A DNA stretch of 64,000 nt from a bacterium (GTDB lineage Bacteria > AUK180), in NCBI GenBank assembly GCA_023144005.1, contig JAGLGN010000024.1, positions 36,588-100,587 of the forward strand. The letters run 5' to 3'. Each line of letters starts with the position of its first letter. Position 1 is the stretch's first letter. The position numbers and the translations under genes were made by a program. Under the pieces are notes generated by a model. That model was not told where the DNA came from. It worked only from the letters and a program-made list of their open reading frames with translations, and searched no databases. Shown here piece by piece: positions 34,998 to 43,619 of this stretch.

Positions 34998-35654
34998 GTG
35001 GAGCTCTCCTCTCTCGAGAAAATATTAAAAATACTGGAAGGCGAATACCGCAAATGGCAGCCGCCGGTCCTCGCATATCAGAAAGCCCGCGGCTATGAAC
35101 CGTTCAGGGTACTAATTTCTACGCTATTATCCCTCAGAACAAAGGATCAAGTAACAAAAGATGCTACCGGGAAATTATTCTCAAAGGTGAAAAATGTAAA
35201 GCAGCTTCGGGCGGTTCCCGTGGAAGAAATAGAAAAATTGATCTATCCAGTGGGCTTTTACCGCACCAAGGCGAAGAATATCAATAAGATCTGCGGTATT
35301 CTTCTTGAGAATTATGATGGCAAGGTGCCAGATACGATAGAAGAACTTGTGAAACTTCCCGGGGTCGGCAGAAAGACGGCGAATCTCGTCGTGACAGAGG
35401 GCTTCGGCAAAGAGGGGATCTGTGTCGATATACATGTTCACCGTATCTCGAATCGCTTCGGTTTTGTCAAAACCAAAACCCCGGATGCCACGGAAATGGT
35501 TCTCAGGCAAACATTACCCAAAAAATGGTGGCCCAAATACAATGTGATCCTCGTCTCCTTCGGCCAGACAATATGCGCTCCCGTATCCCCATTCTGTTCC
35601 AAGTGCCCCGTTGCCGATCTTTGCGAACGGGTGGGTGTACAAAAGAGGCGGTAA
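34998..35654 (+). CDS. nth: Endonuclease III
   Basis: 218 residues, GTG start. The helix-hairpin-helix KLPGVGRKTANLVV carries the catalytic Lys126, and CVDIHVHRISNRFGF carries Asp144. The four cysteines of the [4Fe-4S] cluster are 193, 200, 203 and 209 (C-X6-C-X2-C-X5-C). It excises oxidised pyrimidines and cuts abasic sites. It begins 2 bp after the glycosyltransferase stop and is the last gene of the unit. Confidence 0.95.
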   Translation: MELSSLEKILKILEGEYRKWQPPVLAYQKARGYEPFRVLISTLLSLRTKDQVTKDATGKLFSKVKNVKQLRAVPVEEIEKLIYPVGFYRTKAKNINKICGILLENYDGKVPDTIEELVKLPGVGRKTANLVVTEGFGKEGICVDIHVHRISNRFGFVKTKTPDATEMVLRQTLPKKWWPKYNVILVSFGQTICAPVSPFCSKCPVADLCERVGVQKRR

Positions 35655-35715
35655 AATTGGGGACGGTGGTAGAAAAAGTAGAAAAAAGAGAAATCAGAAT
35701 CACAGTAGGGACAGG

Positions 35716-35735
35716 GCTTGACCTGTCCTTCTGAG
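35716..35735. other. Short hairpin after nth
   Basis: GGACAGGGCTTGACCTGTCC forms GGACAGG-GCTTGA-CCTGTCC, a 7-bp stem. No T-tract. It may help end the nth transcript or be another repeat dyad. Confidence 0.45.
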
Positions 35736-35739
35736 AGAG

Positions 35740-35953
35740 TGCGGATATTATTTTACAGTTGATTCTACCGGGGCGAAGAGTGTACAATTGTTTCACAATT
35801 TTCAACTCTCCGCTTGGTACTTTTACATCGGGACAGTCGAACGCCGGCGGCGTACGGCGTGTCCCATATCTTACTTCGCTCCGGCGTTCTATAATTTTCT
35901 CGGCTGATTCTAATGAAAAAAACGAAATAACTATTTTCCGGTTACGGGTGTGA
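35740..35953 (+). repeat. Composite dispersed repeat, copy A
   Basis: The most continuous copy in the window. It contains TGTACAATTGTTTCACAATT, CAACTCTCCGCTTGGTAC, ACATCGGGACAG, an inner GAACGCC...CCGGCGTTC dyad around 35839-35889, and the right end ACTATTTTCCGGTTACGG. Homologous to 26869-26985 plus 27180-27215, and (reverse) to 52741-52908 plus 53179-53215. No plausible protein. Confidence 0.8.
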
Positions 35954-35969
35954 ATATTGGCTTCGTTTT

Positions 35970-36190
35970 CACCTTGTACATCCTACCTCGTACTTCGTAC
36001 CTCGTACCAAATCTGCTTTGACCAGATTTTATGATGCAGCGTGATATGATTGTGACAGGAGAATTAATGGGTTAATCGAAATAACGAATTTACGGTCACG
36101 GATGTGTTGCATTTATCCTTCCCCAATTGTTCACTGTTCATTTCTTAATTATTCATTTCTCCACTAACCTCCAACCTCGAACCTCTATCC
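35970..36190. repeat. Word repeats and right-end fragment of the composite repeat
   Basis: 35970-36009 contains CCTACCTCGTACTTCGTACC words. 36033-36112 matches 27131-27215. 36113-36190 holds TTGTTCACTGTTCATT and CCAACCTCGAACCTCTATCC words. No gene in 35655-36251. Confidence 0.7.
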
Positions 36191-36212
36191 TTTGCGAAGC
36201 GCATTCTTTTCT

Positions 36213-36241
36213 TTGCAAATCGCTTTTGAATGTTGTATAAT
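36213..36241 (+). promoter_or_regulatory. Promoter for rpe
   Basis: TTGCAA (36213-36218), a 17-bp spacer and TATAAT (36236-36241). The ATG is 10 bp downstream, so the mRNA leader would be zero to a few bases. Confidence 0.7.
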
Positions 36242-36251
36242 ACAGGGTATT

Positions 36252-36890
36252 ATGGCGAAACTTGCACCATCTATCCTTAATGCCGACTTCAAGATTCTGG
36301 GGGAGCAGCTGCGGATCCTGAAACAGGGTTCTGTTGATACCCTTCATATCGATGTTATGGATGGTCATTTTGTGGATAATATTTCCTTCGCTTTTCCCAT
36401 ACTCGAGTCCTTGAAGGACTCGGATTTTTCCCTGGATATACACTTGATGATATCCGACCCGATGAAGTATGTTGAGCGTTTCTGTGAATATGGCGATATC
36501 GTAACGATACATCTCGAAGCCTCGCCGCAACCCGTTGAAACATTACGGTATATTCGACAAAAATGTACAAAAGCGGGTATCGCCATTAATCCCGATACGC
36601 CCATTGACGCCTTATTACCCCTTATGGGTGAATTTGACTTAGCCCTGATTATGAGTGTATTTCCGGGCTATGGCGGTCAATCCTTCATGCCTGAAACTCT
36701 CGAAAAGGCACAATTATTGCAAGAATATAAGATAAAACATGGTTTTATGATGGAAATTGACGGCGGTATCACCATTAATAATCTGGAAAGCGTGCTAAAT
36801 GCCGCGGAGTTTGATTATATTGTTATGGGAAGTGCTGTCATGAAAAATAATATCAAAGAGAATTTAGATCAAATTAGGAGGATCTTATGA
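36252..36890 (+). CDS. rpe: Ribulose-phosphate 3-epimerase
   Basis: 212 residues from ATG 36252 (MAKLAPSILNADF); in-frame codons upstream to 36192 precede the promoter and are excluded. Family motifs are APSILNADF, LHIDVMDGHFVDNI with the metal-binding His and Asp, LDIHLMISDP, IVTIHLEA, MSVFPGYGGQSFMP and MEIDGGITINN with the catalytic Asp. It interconverts ribulose 5-phosphate and xylulose 5-phosphate. The stop overlaps the next gene (ATGA). A terminator-like hairpin is embedded in the coding sequence at 36405. Confidence 0.95.
   Translation: MAKLAPSILNADFKILGEQLRILKQGSVDTLHIDVMDGHFVDNISFAFPILESLKDSDFSLDIHLMISDPMKYVERFCEYGDIVTIHLEASPQPVETLRYIRQKCTKAGIAINPDTPIDALLPLMGEFDLALIMSVFPGYGGQSFMPETLEKAQLLQEYKIKHGFMMEIDGGITINNLESVLNAAEFDYIVMGSAVMKNNIKENLDQIRRIL
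36405..36423 (+). other. Terminator-like hairpin inside rpe
   Basis: CGAGTCCT-TGA-AGGACTCG followed by GATTTTT. An 8-bp stem and a T-run look like an intrinsic terminator in the sense direction, but inside a coding region. Confidence 0.5.
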
Positions 36891-37819
36891 AGAAACTCTT
36901 TTTTGCCGCGTTACTGATCCTTATGAGCATTCCGATGTTCGCTGCGAATGTCCTGATCACGGAAGTCGCCCCCACGGGCAGTCTGGAGTTTTCAGAGGAC
37001 TGGATCGAGATAGAAAATTTCGGCGTTGCCGATGTCGTTTTAGATGAAACCTATGTGCTGGAATTATCCCATGGGAACACCGTGGCCCTTCTTTCAGTCG
37101 GAGAGAGCATAACCCTTACAACAGGGGATATTGCGGTGATCCACTTTTCCCCAGGGTTGAATGATCAGCTGATGAATGAGAATAATCCCGGATACTGGGA
37201 TATTTATCTGGGGACCGCATACAATCTTTCCGCGCAATACCAGGTTATTTCATTGAAAGAGGACGCCTCTGCTTATGAGGATGTTGTTTATTATGCAGCT
37301 TCGGACAATACCTACTCCGACACATTACTTACGACAGTAGTATCCGATAATGAATGGAACACGGTTACAAGGCCGGTTTATTATTATGTGGGCAATGGCC
37401 TTCAGAGAGTAAACTCGACCGACAGCGATACCGCTTATGATTGGAAGACCATTTCAACGAATGATCTTACTCCGGGTAAGGAGGATTTCGTTGATGTTTC
37501 CACTCTCGCAGTTGAGCTCTGTCAGAATTATCCCAATCCCCTTGATCTGAAGAAGGCGCCTTATACTACTCTTAAGTATTATTTGCCGCTGGCTGTGGAG
37601 ATCTTGGAATTGAAGATATACACCATCTCCGGAGATATTATAAAAACGGTGATCAATGAAGATCACCTTTCATATGCCGCCTTGATCACCCCAGGGTACC
37701 ATGAAGTTACCTGGATAGGGGATAATGATCAGGGAAATGAAGTGCAGACCGGTAATTTCCTCATCGGCCTGAATGCTGACGGAAAGAAAAGGGTCAAAAA
37801 AATGACCTTCATCAGGTAG
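36887..37819 (+). CDS. Secreted lamin-tail-like protein with FlgD-like C-terminal tail
   Basis: 310 residues with a signal peptide (LFFAALLILMSIPMFAA). Residues 20-120 match the lamin-tail domain pattern (VLITEVAPTGSLEFSEDWIEIENFGVADVVL ... GESITLTTGDIAVI). The C-terminal 95 residues are a FlgD Ig-like/type IX-like tail: CQNYPNPLDLKKAPYTTLKYYLPL, LKIYTISGDIIKT and GYHEVTWIGDNDQGNEVQTGNFLI. Probably exported to the cell surface. It is coupled to rpe by a 4-bp overlap and is followed 10 bp later by the PorV-OmpA gene. Confidence 0.78.
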   Translation: MKKLFFAALLILMSIPMFAANVLITEVAPTGSLEFSEDWIEIENFGVADVVLDETYVLELSHGNTVALLSVGESITLTTGDIAVIHFSPGLNDQLMNENNPGYWDIYLGTAYNLSAQYQVISLKEDASAYEDVVYYAASDNTYSDTLLTTVVSDNEWNTVTRPVYYYVGNGLQRVNSTDSDTAYDWKTISTNDLTPGKEDFVDVSTLAVELCQNYPNPLDLKKAPYTTLKYYLPLAVEILELKIYTISGDIIKTVINEDHLSYAALITPGYHEVTWIGDNDQGNEVQTGNFLIGLNADGKKRVKKMTFIR

Positions 37820-37829
37820 GGAGAATATT

Positions 37830-39914
37830 ATGAAAAAGATAATCACACTCCTTCTTTTACTCTTTGTTTTGGTGATACCCTATACAACGGAAGTATCTGA
37901 AGGCCATGAGAAGGCCGGCTCAGCTATGCTTGGCGATTTTTTGAAGTTGAACTGGGATCCCGCTTCATATGCGATGGCGGACGCTTATTCCGGATTTTCC
38001 GATAACTTCGGCGGATCCATCTTCATCAACCCAGCAGGTATTGCCAGGTTGAAGAACAGTCAGTTGTCATTGAATACGCTCTACATTCCCTTAGCAGGAA
38101 TACAGAGTTTCTTTGCCGGAGTGGAGCAGAATTTCGGTATTGAGGCCTCAATGGCGATCGGCGGTGCCTATGTAGATTGGGGTGAGGAAGATGAAACCGA
38201 TTCCACAGGTTATGTCGTTGACACCTTCAAGAATAAGAATACAATGGCTTTCATCTCATTCGGTTCAGCATTGGGATCGGGCCTTTATCTTGGCTTTACC
38301 GCCAAGTTCATTGATCAGACCCTTTTTAACGATTATCAGAAGACCTTTCTTGCCGATGTCGGTATTCAGTTCATTCCCGAAGTATTTAAAAAGATCGGGA
38401 TCGGTGCTTCCGTTACAAATATCGGTATTGCGAATGCAATGGCATATAATGAAGCATCTTTGAAAGCTCCCACTACATTCCATTTGGGCTGGGTAGTAAA
38501 ACTGATTGATACGATGGGCTCGGGACTTTCCCTCTCATTCGACAATACCATGCCTGTTGACGGAACATACAAATTAAGTTTGGGCGGTGAGCTGAATTTA
38601 GGTAATACAATAATCCTCCGAAGCGGCTGGAAGGCCTTAGGATGGGATATACCTGAATTTACCTTCGGTTTCGGATTGGTATTTTCCGATGCGGTGAAAC
38701 TGGATGTCGCCTATTCGGACAAAGGCAATCTTGGGAAATATCAGCTGGCATCCATCACGATGATCTTCGGCAAAAAGACCAAATCAAAAGATTGGTCCGA
38801 CGATATGGAATCCATACATGAGCGTATTGATACAAATGTTTCCGCCATCGATATCAATAGTGAATATATTGACACGAACACCGTGATGATGACTGAAACA
38901 GAAGAGGATATTGAAGCTCTGAAGAAGGAGCTCAAAGACCTTAAGGATATACTTGCCACTTCTTCCGCATCTTTGAAAAAGGCTTTAGAACAGCAAAAAG
39001 ACGACCTTGAGAAGCAGAAAGCTGAAGCAGAAGCGAAGCTCAAGCTGACACAAGAGGAATTAGCGCGAAAAGAGGCACAAGCTGAAGCAGAAAAAGAAGC
39101 TCTTCGCCAGAGAATGGCCCAGGAGCAGAAGATCGCTGTTGAAGAAGCTGCGAGAAAAGCTGCCGATGAAGCTGCCGAAAGAATGAGAAAGGAATACGAA
39201 GCCAGGATGAATAAGGTCAAGGAAGAGATCTCACAGGACAAGCATATCGAATTGGTTGAAGATAAAAGAGGTATCGTCCTTAATCTTCAGGGTATCAATT
39301 TCGCATCCGGCAAGGCCAGTATACCACCGTATGCTTTTGCTACTCTGGATCGTGTGGGAAGGGTTCTGGGACAGTATCCCGACGCGTCTATCCGGGTTGA
39401 AGGCCATACCGACAGTCTGGGTTCGCCTACTTACAATCAGAAACTTTCTGAATCAAGGGCCCGTTCGGTCATGATGTACCTCGTAGACAAGCAGGCGATA
39501 TCACCCAGGAAGGTCGAAGCCGTCGGATACGGAGAATCCACGCCGATCGCGGATAACTCAACACCAGAAGGCCGTTCGCGTAACAGAAGAGTTGAGATCA
39601 TCATCATGGGAACGGAAAAAAAGGAGCCCGTGAAGAAGGTGGCCCCAGCATCTACGGATCCCACAAGCTCTTTGACCAAGGGAGCCGCAACGGTCTATGT
39701 GGGCTCATATGATGTTGACAGCGATGCCGTGAACGAGGTTAAAAAACTCCAGGAGCACGGATATTCACCTTCTTATGTAAAGGTCAAGATCAAAAAAGGC
39801 GATACCGAATCGATAATCTACCGCGTCAAGATGGGAAGTTATTCGGAGGCCTCTGCCAATAAGCTAGTCGAAGATCTCAAACAGAAAGGATTTGATGCCT
39901 GGATAAAAAAATAA
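37830..39914 (+). CDS. PorV-like barrel, coiled coil, OmpA and SPOR fusion protein
   Basis: 694 residues with a signal peptide (IITLLLLLFVLVIPYTTE). Order of parts: a PorV/UPF0164-type barrel (about 25-310; AGSAMLGDFLKLNWDPASYAMADAYSGFSDNFGGSIFINPAGIA is typical); a long coiled coil (about 360-470, Glu/Lys/Ala-rich); an OmpA C-terminal peptidoglycan-binding domain (about 478-590; INFASGKASI, VEGHTDSLGS, ESRARSVMMYL, RNRRVEI); and a SPOR domain (about 620-694). It would link an outer-membrane barrel to peptidoglycan twice. PorV carries substrates in type IX secretion; here the barrel may serve the YPNP-tailed proteins nearby. I know of no standard protein with all four parts. Confidence 0.8.
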   Translation: MKKIITLLLLLFVLVIPYTTEVSEGHEKAGSAMLGDFLKLNWDPASYAMADAYSGFSDNFGGSIFINPAGIARLKNSQLSLNTLYIPLAGIQSFFAGVEQNFGIEASMAIGGAYVDWGEEDETDSTGYVVDTFKNKNTMAFISFGSALGSGLYLGFTAKFIDQTLFNDYQKTFLADVGIQFIPEVFKKIGIGASVTNIGIANAMAYNEASLKAPTTFHLGWVVKLIDTMGSGLSLSFDNTMPVDGTYKLSLGGELNLGNTIILRSGWKALGWDIPEFTFGFGLVFSDAVKLDVAYSDKGNLGKYQLASITMIFGKKTKSKDWSDDMESIHERIDTNVSAIDINSEYIDTNTVMMTETEEDIEALKKELKDLKDILATSSASLKKALEQQKDDLEKQKAEAEAKLKLTQEELARKEAQAEAEKEALRQRMAQEQKIAVEEAARKAADEAAERMRKEYEARMNKVKEEISQDKHIELVEDKRGIVLNLQGINFASGKASIPPYAFATLDRVGRVLGQYPDASIRVEGHTDSLGSPTYNQKLSESRARSVMMYLVDKQAISPRKVEAVGYGESTPIADNSTPEGRSRNRRVEIIIMGTEKKEPVKKVAPASTDPTSSLTKGAATVYVGSYDVDSDAVNEVKKLQEHGYSPSYVKVKIKKGDTESIIYRVKMGSYSEASANKLVEDLKQKGFDAWIKK

Positions 39915-40501
39915 AGTATCTCCTAATTACGATACTGATGCTGTGGGGGGCTGTGCTCCCCACAGCAGATCAACTTTCACGATCAAAAATACTCTATTTC
40001 AGCGGCAAGATCACATATGCACTCAGTGAAATTGAGGATGCCTTCAAACGCACCGACGCGCCCTTTGAGGTAAAGGTGTGGTATGCGCGGCTTCTCTCCG
40101 AGACAGGAAGGCATAAGGATGCTCATGATATACTTGTTCAGCTTGATCCTATCAAGGAAAGCGAGCGTATAGGGGTGTTGTTCCTAAAAAACCTTCTGAG
40201 ATGGAAAATGATCCGTCAGGCGAAGATGTACATTCCCAAACTTGATACGGGAACTCCGCAATACAGTGAGGTATGCGGTGATCTCTTCTTCTCTGACAAA
40301 AAATACCGCAAAGCCCTGAAAAACTATTTATCCGCAGTAGAGCGGGGCGGAGAAAAGGGCATGCTGTATTACAAAGCCGCCAAAGCAGCCTATTGCCTGA
40401 GAAAACGAGATGATGCCAGGGACTACATATCACTTTCGCGAAAACATGCGAAATCGCGGATGATATTGCTTAATCTTTCGCGTTTTGGAAAATTATTATG
40501 A
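39899..40501 (+). CDS. TPR-like envelope protein, probable non-AUG start
   Basis: The first ATG in frame (39938) would remove half of a signal peptide. The open frame upstream reads LDKKIKYLLITILMLWGAVLPTA, a good signal sequence, beginning at CTG 39899 with AAGGA at 39886-39890; no ATG, GTG or TTG exists between the upstream stop and 39938. With CTG the protein has 200 residues and overlaps the OmpA gene by 16 bp. The mature part has TPR-like helices (KITYALSEIEDAFKR, RHKDAHDILVQLDP, RQAKMYIPKLD, YRKALKNYLSAVE). Function unknown, probably a periplasmic scaffold. Its stop overlaps thrC. Confidence 0.6.
   Translation: MDKKIKYLLITILMLWGAVLPTADQLSRSKILYFSGKITYALSEIEDAFKRTDAPFEVKVWYARLLSETGRHKDAHDILVQLDPIKESERIGVLFLKNLLRWKMIRQAKMYIPKLDTGTPQYSEVCGDLFFSDKKYRKALKNYLSAVERGGEKGMLYYKAAKAAYCLRKRDDARDYISLSRKHAKSRMILLNLSRFGKLL
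39939..39967 (+). other. 10-bp stem-loop at the start of the TPR gene
   Basis: TGCTGTGGGG (39939-39948), loop GGCTGTGCT, CCCCACAGCA (39958-39967). It would bury the ATG at 39938-39940, 25 bp after the OmpA-gene stop. No T-tract. Confidence 0.7.
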
Positions 40502-41703
40502 AAAAATTCTCTTATAGATGTGTAAAATGCTCATCAGAATACCCTTCTTATCCCGACAAAGAAATGCTGACCTGCCCTTCATGCGGTTCAAATCTTGATG
40601 TGATCTATGATTATGGAAATATCGATATTACCGGACCCGCCGATATTTTTGATATGTTCATTTATCCGCAGCTTCTTCCCGTAGATGTGGACAGGTCCTT
40701 GCTCCGTCTTTCGATCGGCGGTACTCCATTGATACCAAGCCGCCTGCTTTCCAATTTGTTCTTCAAGGACGATTCAAGAAATCCGTCCCTTTCATATAAG
40801 GACAGAGCCAGTGCCATCGCTGTTTTGAGGGCATCTGAGCTGGGTTCAGACACCATCGTCACCGCATCTACCGGAAATGCGGCCGCTTCACTTTCTGTTC
40901 TCTGTGCCGCCGCAGGATTAAAGGCGGTCATTTTTGTCCCCGAATCCGCGCCGGAAGGGAAACTTCTGCAGATACTGATGCACGGCGCTCAGCTGGTGAA
41001 GGTAAAAGGAACATATGATCAGGCCTTTGACATGGCGACAGAGTATTCAAGCTACTGCGGAGCCTATTTAAGAAGCACAGGTATAAATCCAATGATGACA
41101 GAGGGAAAGAAGACCTCTGCTTTCGAGATATATGAACAATTTGGCCGTAACACGCCTGACAATATTGTTGTTTCCGTAGGCGATGGCTGTATTATCGGCG
41201 GTGTTTACAAGGGCTTTTGGGAATTGAAGGAGCTTGGCATGATAAACCGAATTCCAAGGATCTTCGGTGTACAGGCCGAGGGTTCCTCCCCGCTCGTAAA
41301 GGCATTTGAGAATAATTCTATGGAATTTACGCCTGAATCAGCCGATACCATTGCCGATTCAATTTCTGTCGGCTATCCGCGTGACGGGTATAAGGCGCTT
41401 CGGGCGGCCTATGAAACGCAGGGAGCATTTATTTCAGTATCCGATACCCAGATCATGCAGGCCCAGTATGACATGTCAAAGAACGAAGGGATCTTCTGCG
41501 AACCCGCCGCTTCCGCCGCATATGCGGGCTATTTGAAGCTGAAACCGGAGGGTGATACCGTTGTCATGGTAACGGGGAACGGACTGAAAGACCCCCAATC
41601 CGCCGATAGGAGTAATGAGTTCTCTTTTATGACCACTTCATTTGAGAACTACTCCATGGAAGATATTTCCAAGGGACTGAACCTCCCTTTATTTGACTTT
41701 TAA
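40498..41703 (+). CDS. thrC: Threonine synthase
   Basis: 401 residues. An N-terminal zinc-ribbon-like segment has Cys8, Cys11, Cys26 and Cys29. The PLP-binding Lys101 lies in SLSYKDRASAIAV, followed by TASTGNAAASLSVLCAAAGLKAVIFVP (phosphate-binding loop) and VVSVGDGCIIGGVYKGF. It makes threonine from O-phosphohomoserine. The protein is of the archaeal/Thermus-like short class rather than the E. coli type. No other threonine-pathway gene is nearby. The ATG overlaps the TPR stop. Confidence 0.9.
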   Translation: MKKFSYRCVKCSSEYPSYPDKEMLTCPSCGSNLDVIYDYGNIDITGPADIFDMFIYPQLLPVDVDRSLLRLSIGGTPLIPSRLLSNLFFKDDSRNPSLSYKDRASAIAVLRASELGSDTIVTASTGNAAASLSVLCAAAGLKAVIFVPESAPEGKLLQILMHGAQLVKVKGTYDQAFDMATEYSSYCGAYLRSTGINPMMTEGKKTSAFEIYEQFGRNTPDNIVVSVGDGCIIGGVYKGFWELKELGMINRIPRIFGVQAEGSSPLVKAFENNSMEFTPESADTIADSISVGYPRDGYKALRAAYETQGAFISVSDTQIMQAQYDMSKNEGIFCEPAASAAYAGYLKLKPEGDTVVMVTGNGLKDPQSADRSNEFSFMTTSFENYSMEDISKGLNLPLFDF

Positions 41704-41722
41704 TTAACATATATATTATAAT
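41693..41722 (+). promoter_or_regulatory. Promoter upstream of the 41731 gene
   Basis: TTGACT (41693-41698), an 18-bp spacer and TATAAT (41717-41722), only 8 bp before the ATG. It overlaps the end of thrC. Confidence 0.7.
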
Positions 41723-41730
41723 TTATAAGG

Positions 41731-42534
41731 ATGAAGAGAGCAATCGTATTTGCCCTTATTCTTTTTGCCGCATTTCTCTTCTGTGAAGAGGGTCAAGAGT
41801 TCCGCGAAGAAATCAGAATTTCATATGTAATTTACGAGGGATTTTATCTTGGCGAAGCCGAGGCGAAAGAGAATATAGAGCTTATGAAGAGCTTTGACTT
41901 CAAAGGCCTTAAGATCGTCAAAAAGAAGGTAGCGGGACAGATAAAGTTCGGAATAAAGGTAGGCGAGACCGATTCATACACCAAGAAAACCGCCATTGTC
42001 AAAAGGCTTAAGCAAAATCGCTTTGGCGCTTTGGTCTATCAGAAGAAGCGTACAGTGAAGATCCCAATTACGGCTAAGGAGAAGGAGAAGAAGAAAGAAG
42101 AAGCTGATCCTGAGCAAGTTAAGAAAAAGAAGACGAAGGCCCTGAATACTAAACTGCAGCGTCGTAATAAATTAAAAAAAGCCGGCCTTATTAAAAAGGA
42201 TAAAAGAAAAATTCCGGTCGAGTCATTCGTTTCCGCAGGGCTTGCGGTGGCTTTAGGCGGTGCTTCATATATGTTCTATTCTCAGGCGGATGACCATTAC
42301 TCCGACTATATGGCCGCCTCCGATCCTTCAGAACTTCTTGGTCTGTGGGACGGTGTCAAGGTGAACGAAGAGCGATTCAAGGTCTATATGTCAGCTTCAA
42401 TATCTCTTGGAGTGTTTTCCGTGTATCAGATGATATGGGGCGGCAAGGCCCGGCCCGACCATACTTCACCTTTTGCTCTCGGGCTTTCTAAGAGGAGGCA
42501 TACGGCATGTTTAAGTTTGAAATTAACGTATTGA
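41731..42534 (+). CDS. Exported basic protein of unknown function
   Basis: 267 residues with a signal peptide (IVFALILFAAFLFC). Residues 25-115 resemble a SPOR-like fold (ISYVIYEGFYLGEAEAKENIELMKS, IKVGETDSYTKKTAIVKRLKQNRF), then a strongly basic stretch (about 118-165; many KKKK/KEKEK), then one or two hydrophobic segments (FVSAGLAVALGGASYMFYS; ASISLGVFSVYQMIW). The mix suggests an envelope protein with a peptidoglycan- or membrane-proximal role. It overlaps the next gene by 28 bp and heads the unit running to the giant repeat protein. Confidence 0.55.
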   Translation: MKRAIVFALILFAAFLFCEEGQEFREEIRISYVIYEGFYLGEAEAKENIELMKSFDFKGLKIVKKKVAGQIKFGIKVGETDSYTKKTAIVKRLKQNRFGALVYQKKRTVKIPITAKEKEKKKEEADPEQVKKKKTKALNTKLQRRNKLKKAGLIKKDKRKIPVESFVSAGLAVALGGASYMFYSQADDHYSDYMAASDPSELLGLWDGVKVNEERFKVYMSASISLGVFSVYQMIWGGKARPDHTSPFALGLSKRRHTACLSLKLTY

Positions 42535-43619
42535 TCCTCATCCTCCTTATTTCGATCTTCGCCTCCTGCACCTTTGAGAGGAGAAACCCGCTTGATCCGT
42601 TATCCACAGTTTCACAGAGTGCGCCATATGATGTAATGATCTCGGGTGCATCGGAATTCATGAATTACGGTGAGACGGCAGCGTTGTCTGTTTCAGCGAC
42701 CGACCTCGAAGGGGATGCGATCACATTTACATGGAGCTGCGTCGGCGGGACCTTTTCAAATACACAGGGCGCATCAACCGTATTTACAAGCGGCTCCGTA
42801 TTTGGTGATTATAATATTATCTGCCGGGCAAAAGATGAAGTCGGATTATATACCGATGTAGCGGAATTCGTTCATATCGGCATGACGGCCTATGGTATTT
42901 TAACCGTTGATGAAATATGGAAAGGCACACATAATCTTACAGGTGATATCATTGTACCTCAGGGGAGGACGCTGACGATAGCCGACTCCGCTTTATTAAA
43001 GATCTCCGCATCGGACGGCTCTAATCTGGGCAGTTCCACGGCGAAGATCGAGATGATCATTTACGGTGCGCTTCACATACAGGGAAGCGAGACCTCACCG
43101 GTCTCAATTGAAGGGGTTTCCGCCACAAGTGATTGTTGGATGGGCATATATATCAACGGCACCTTCTCGGTGTCAGATCTGGTTCTGGCAAACGCGGTCT
43201 GCGGAATAAATTCCGCTTCCTTACCGGCGGGAAAATATGAGTTTTCTCAATGTGAGACGGCTGTACAGCTGGGTTCTGCATCTTCAAATATTTCAGACTC
43301 ATCATTTATTGAGTGCGGAACAGGTATTTATGCTTCCGGCTCTTCGTTATTAATAAGAGATACCCTTTTTGATAATTGCGTCAAAGGTATCGTAAACATA
43401 AATGGGACCGCGGACCTGGGAACATCCCTTGATCACGGTAATAACAGTTTTATCTGCAGCGAATATTCATTCGTGAATATTTCGGCCGCAAATATTGATG
43501 CTCTGGGAAATTGGTGGAATTCCCTGAACTCGACAGTGATCGATTCTGCCATTTATGATGATGATGAAGGAGGAAACGGATGGGTAGATTATTCAGACTT
43601 CTTATCTTCACAGCCCTGA
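42507..43619 (+). CDS. Lipoprotein with PKD-like and right-handed beta-helix domains
   Basis: 370 residues. The lipobox is FASC (VLILILLISIFASC). Residues 40-125 look like a PKD/Ig-type domain (AALSVSATDLEGDAITFTWSC ... GDYNIICRAKDEVG). Residues 130-350 are a parallel beta-helix (ITVPQGRTLTI-like start, ISDSSFIECGTGIYASGSS, IRDTLFDNCVKGIVNINGT) ending in LGNWWNSLNSTVID. Likely surface- or periplasm-exposed carbohydrate-binding. The stop lies 40 bp inside the next gene. Confidence 0.7.
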   Translation: MFKFEINVLILILLISIFASCTFERRNPLDPLSTVSQSAPYDVMISGASEFMNYGETAALSVSATDLEGDAITFTWSCVGGTFSNTQGASTVFTSGSVFGDYNIICRAKDEVGLYTDVAEFVHIGMTAYGILTVDEIWKGTHNLTGDIIVPQGRTLTIADSALLKISASDGSNLGSSTAKIEMIIYGALHIQGSETSPVSIEGVSATSDCWMGIYINGTFSVSDLVLANAVCGINSASLPAGKYEFSQCETAVQLGSASSNISDSSFIECGTGIYASGSSLLIRDTLFDNCVKGIVNINGTADLGTSLDHGNNSFICSEYSFVNISAANIDALGNWWNSLNSTVIDSAIYDDDEGGNGWVDYSDFLSSQP

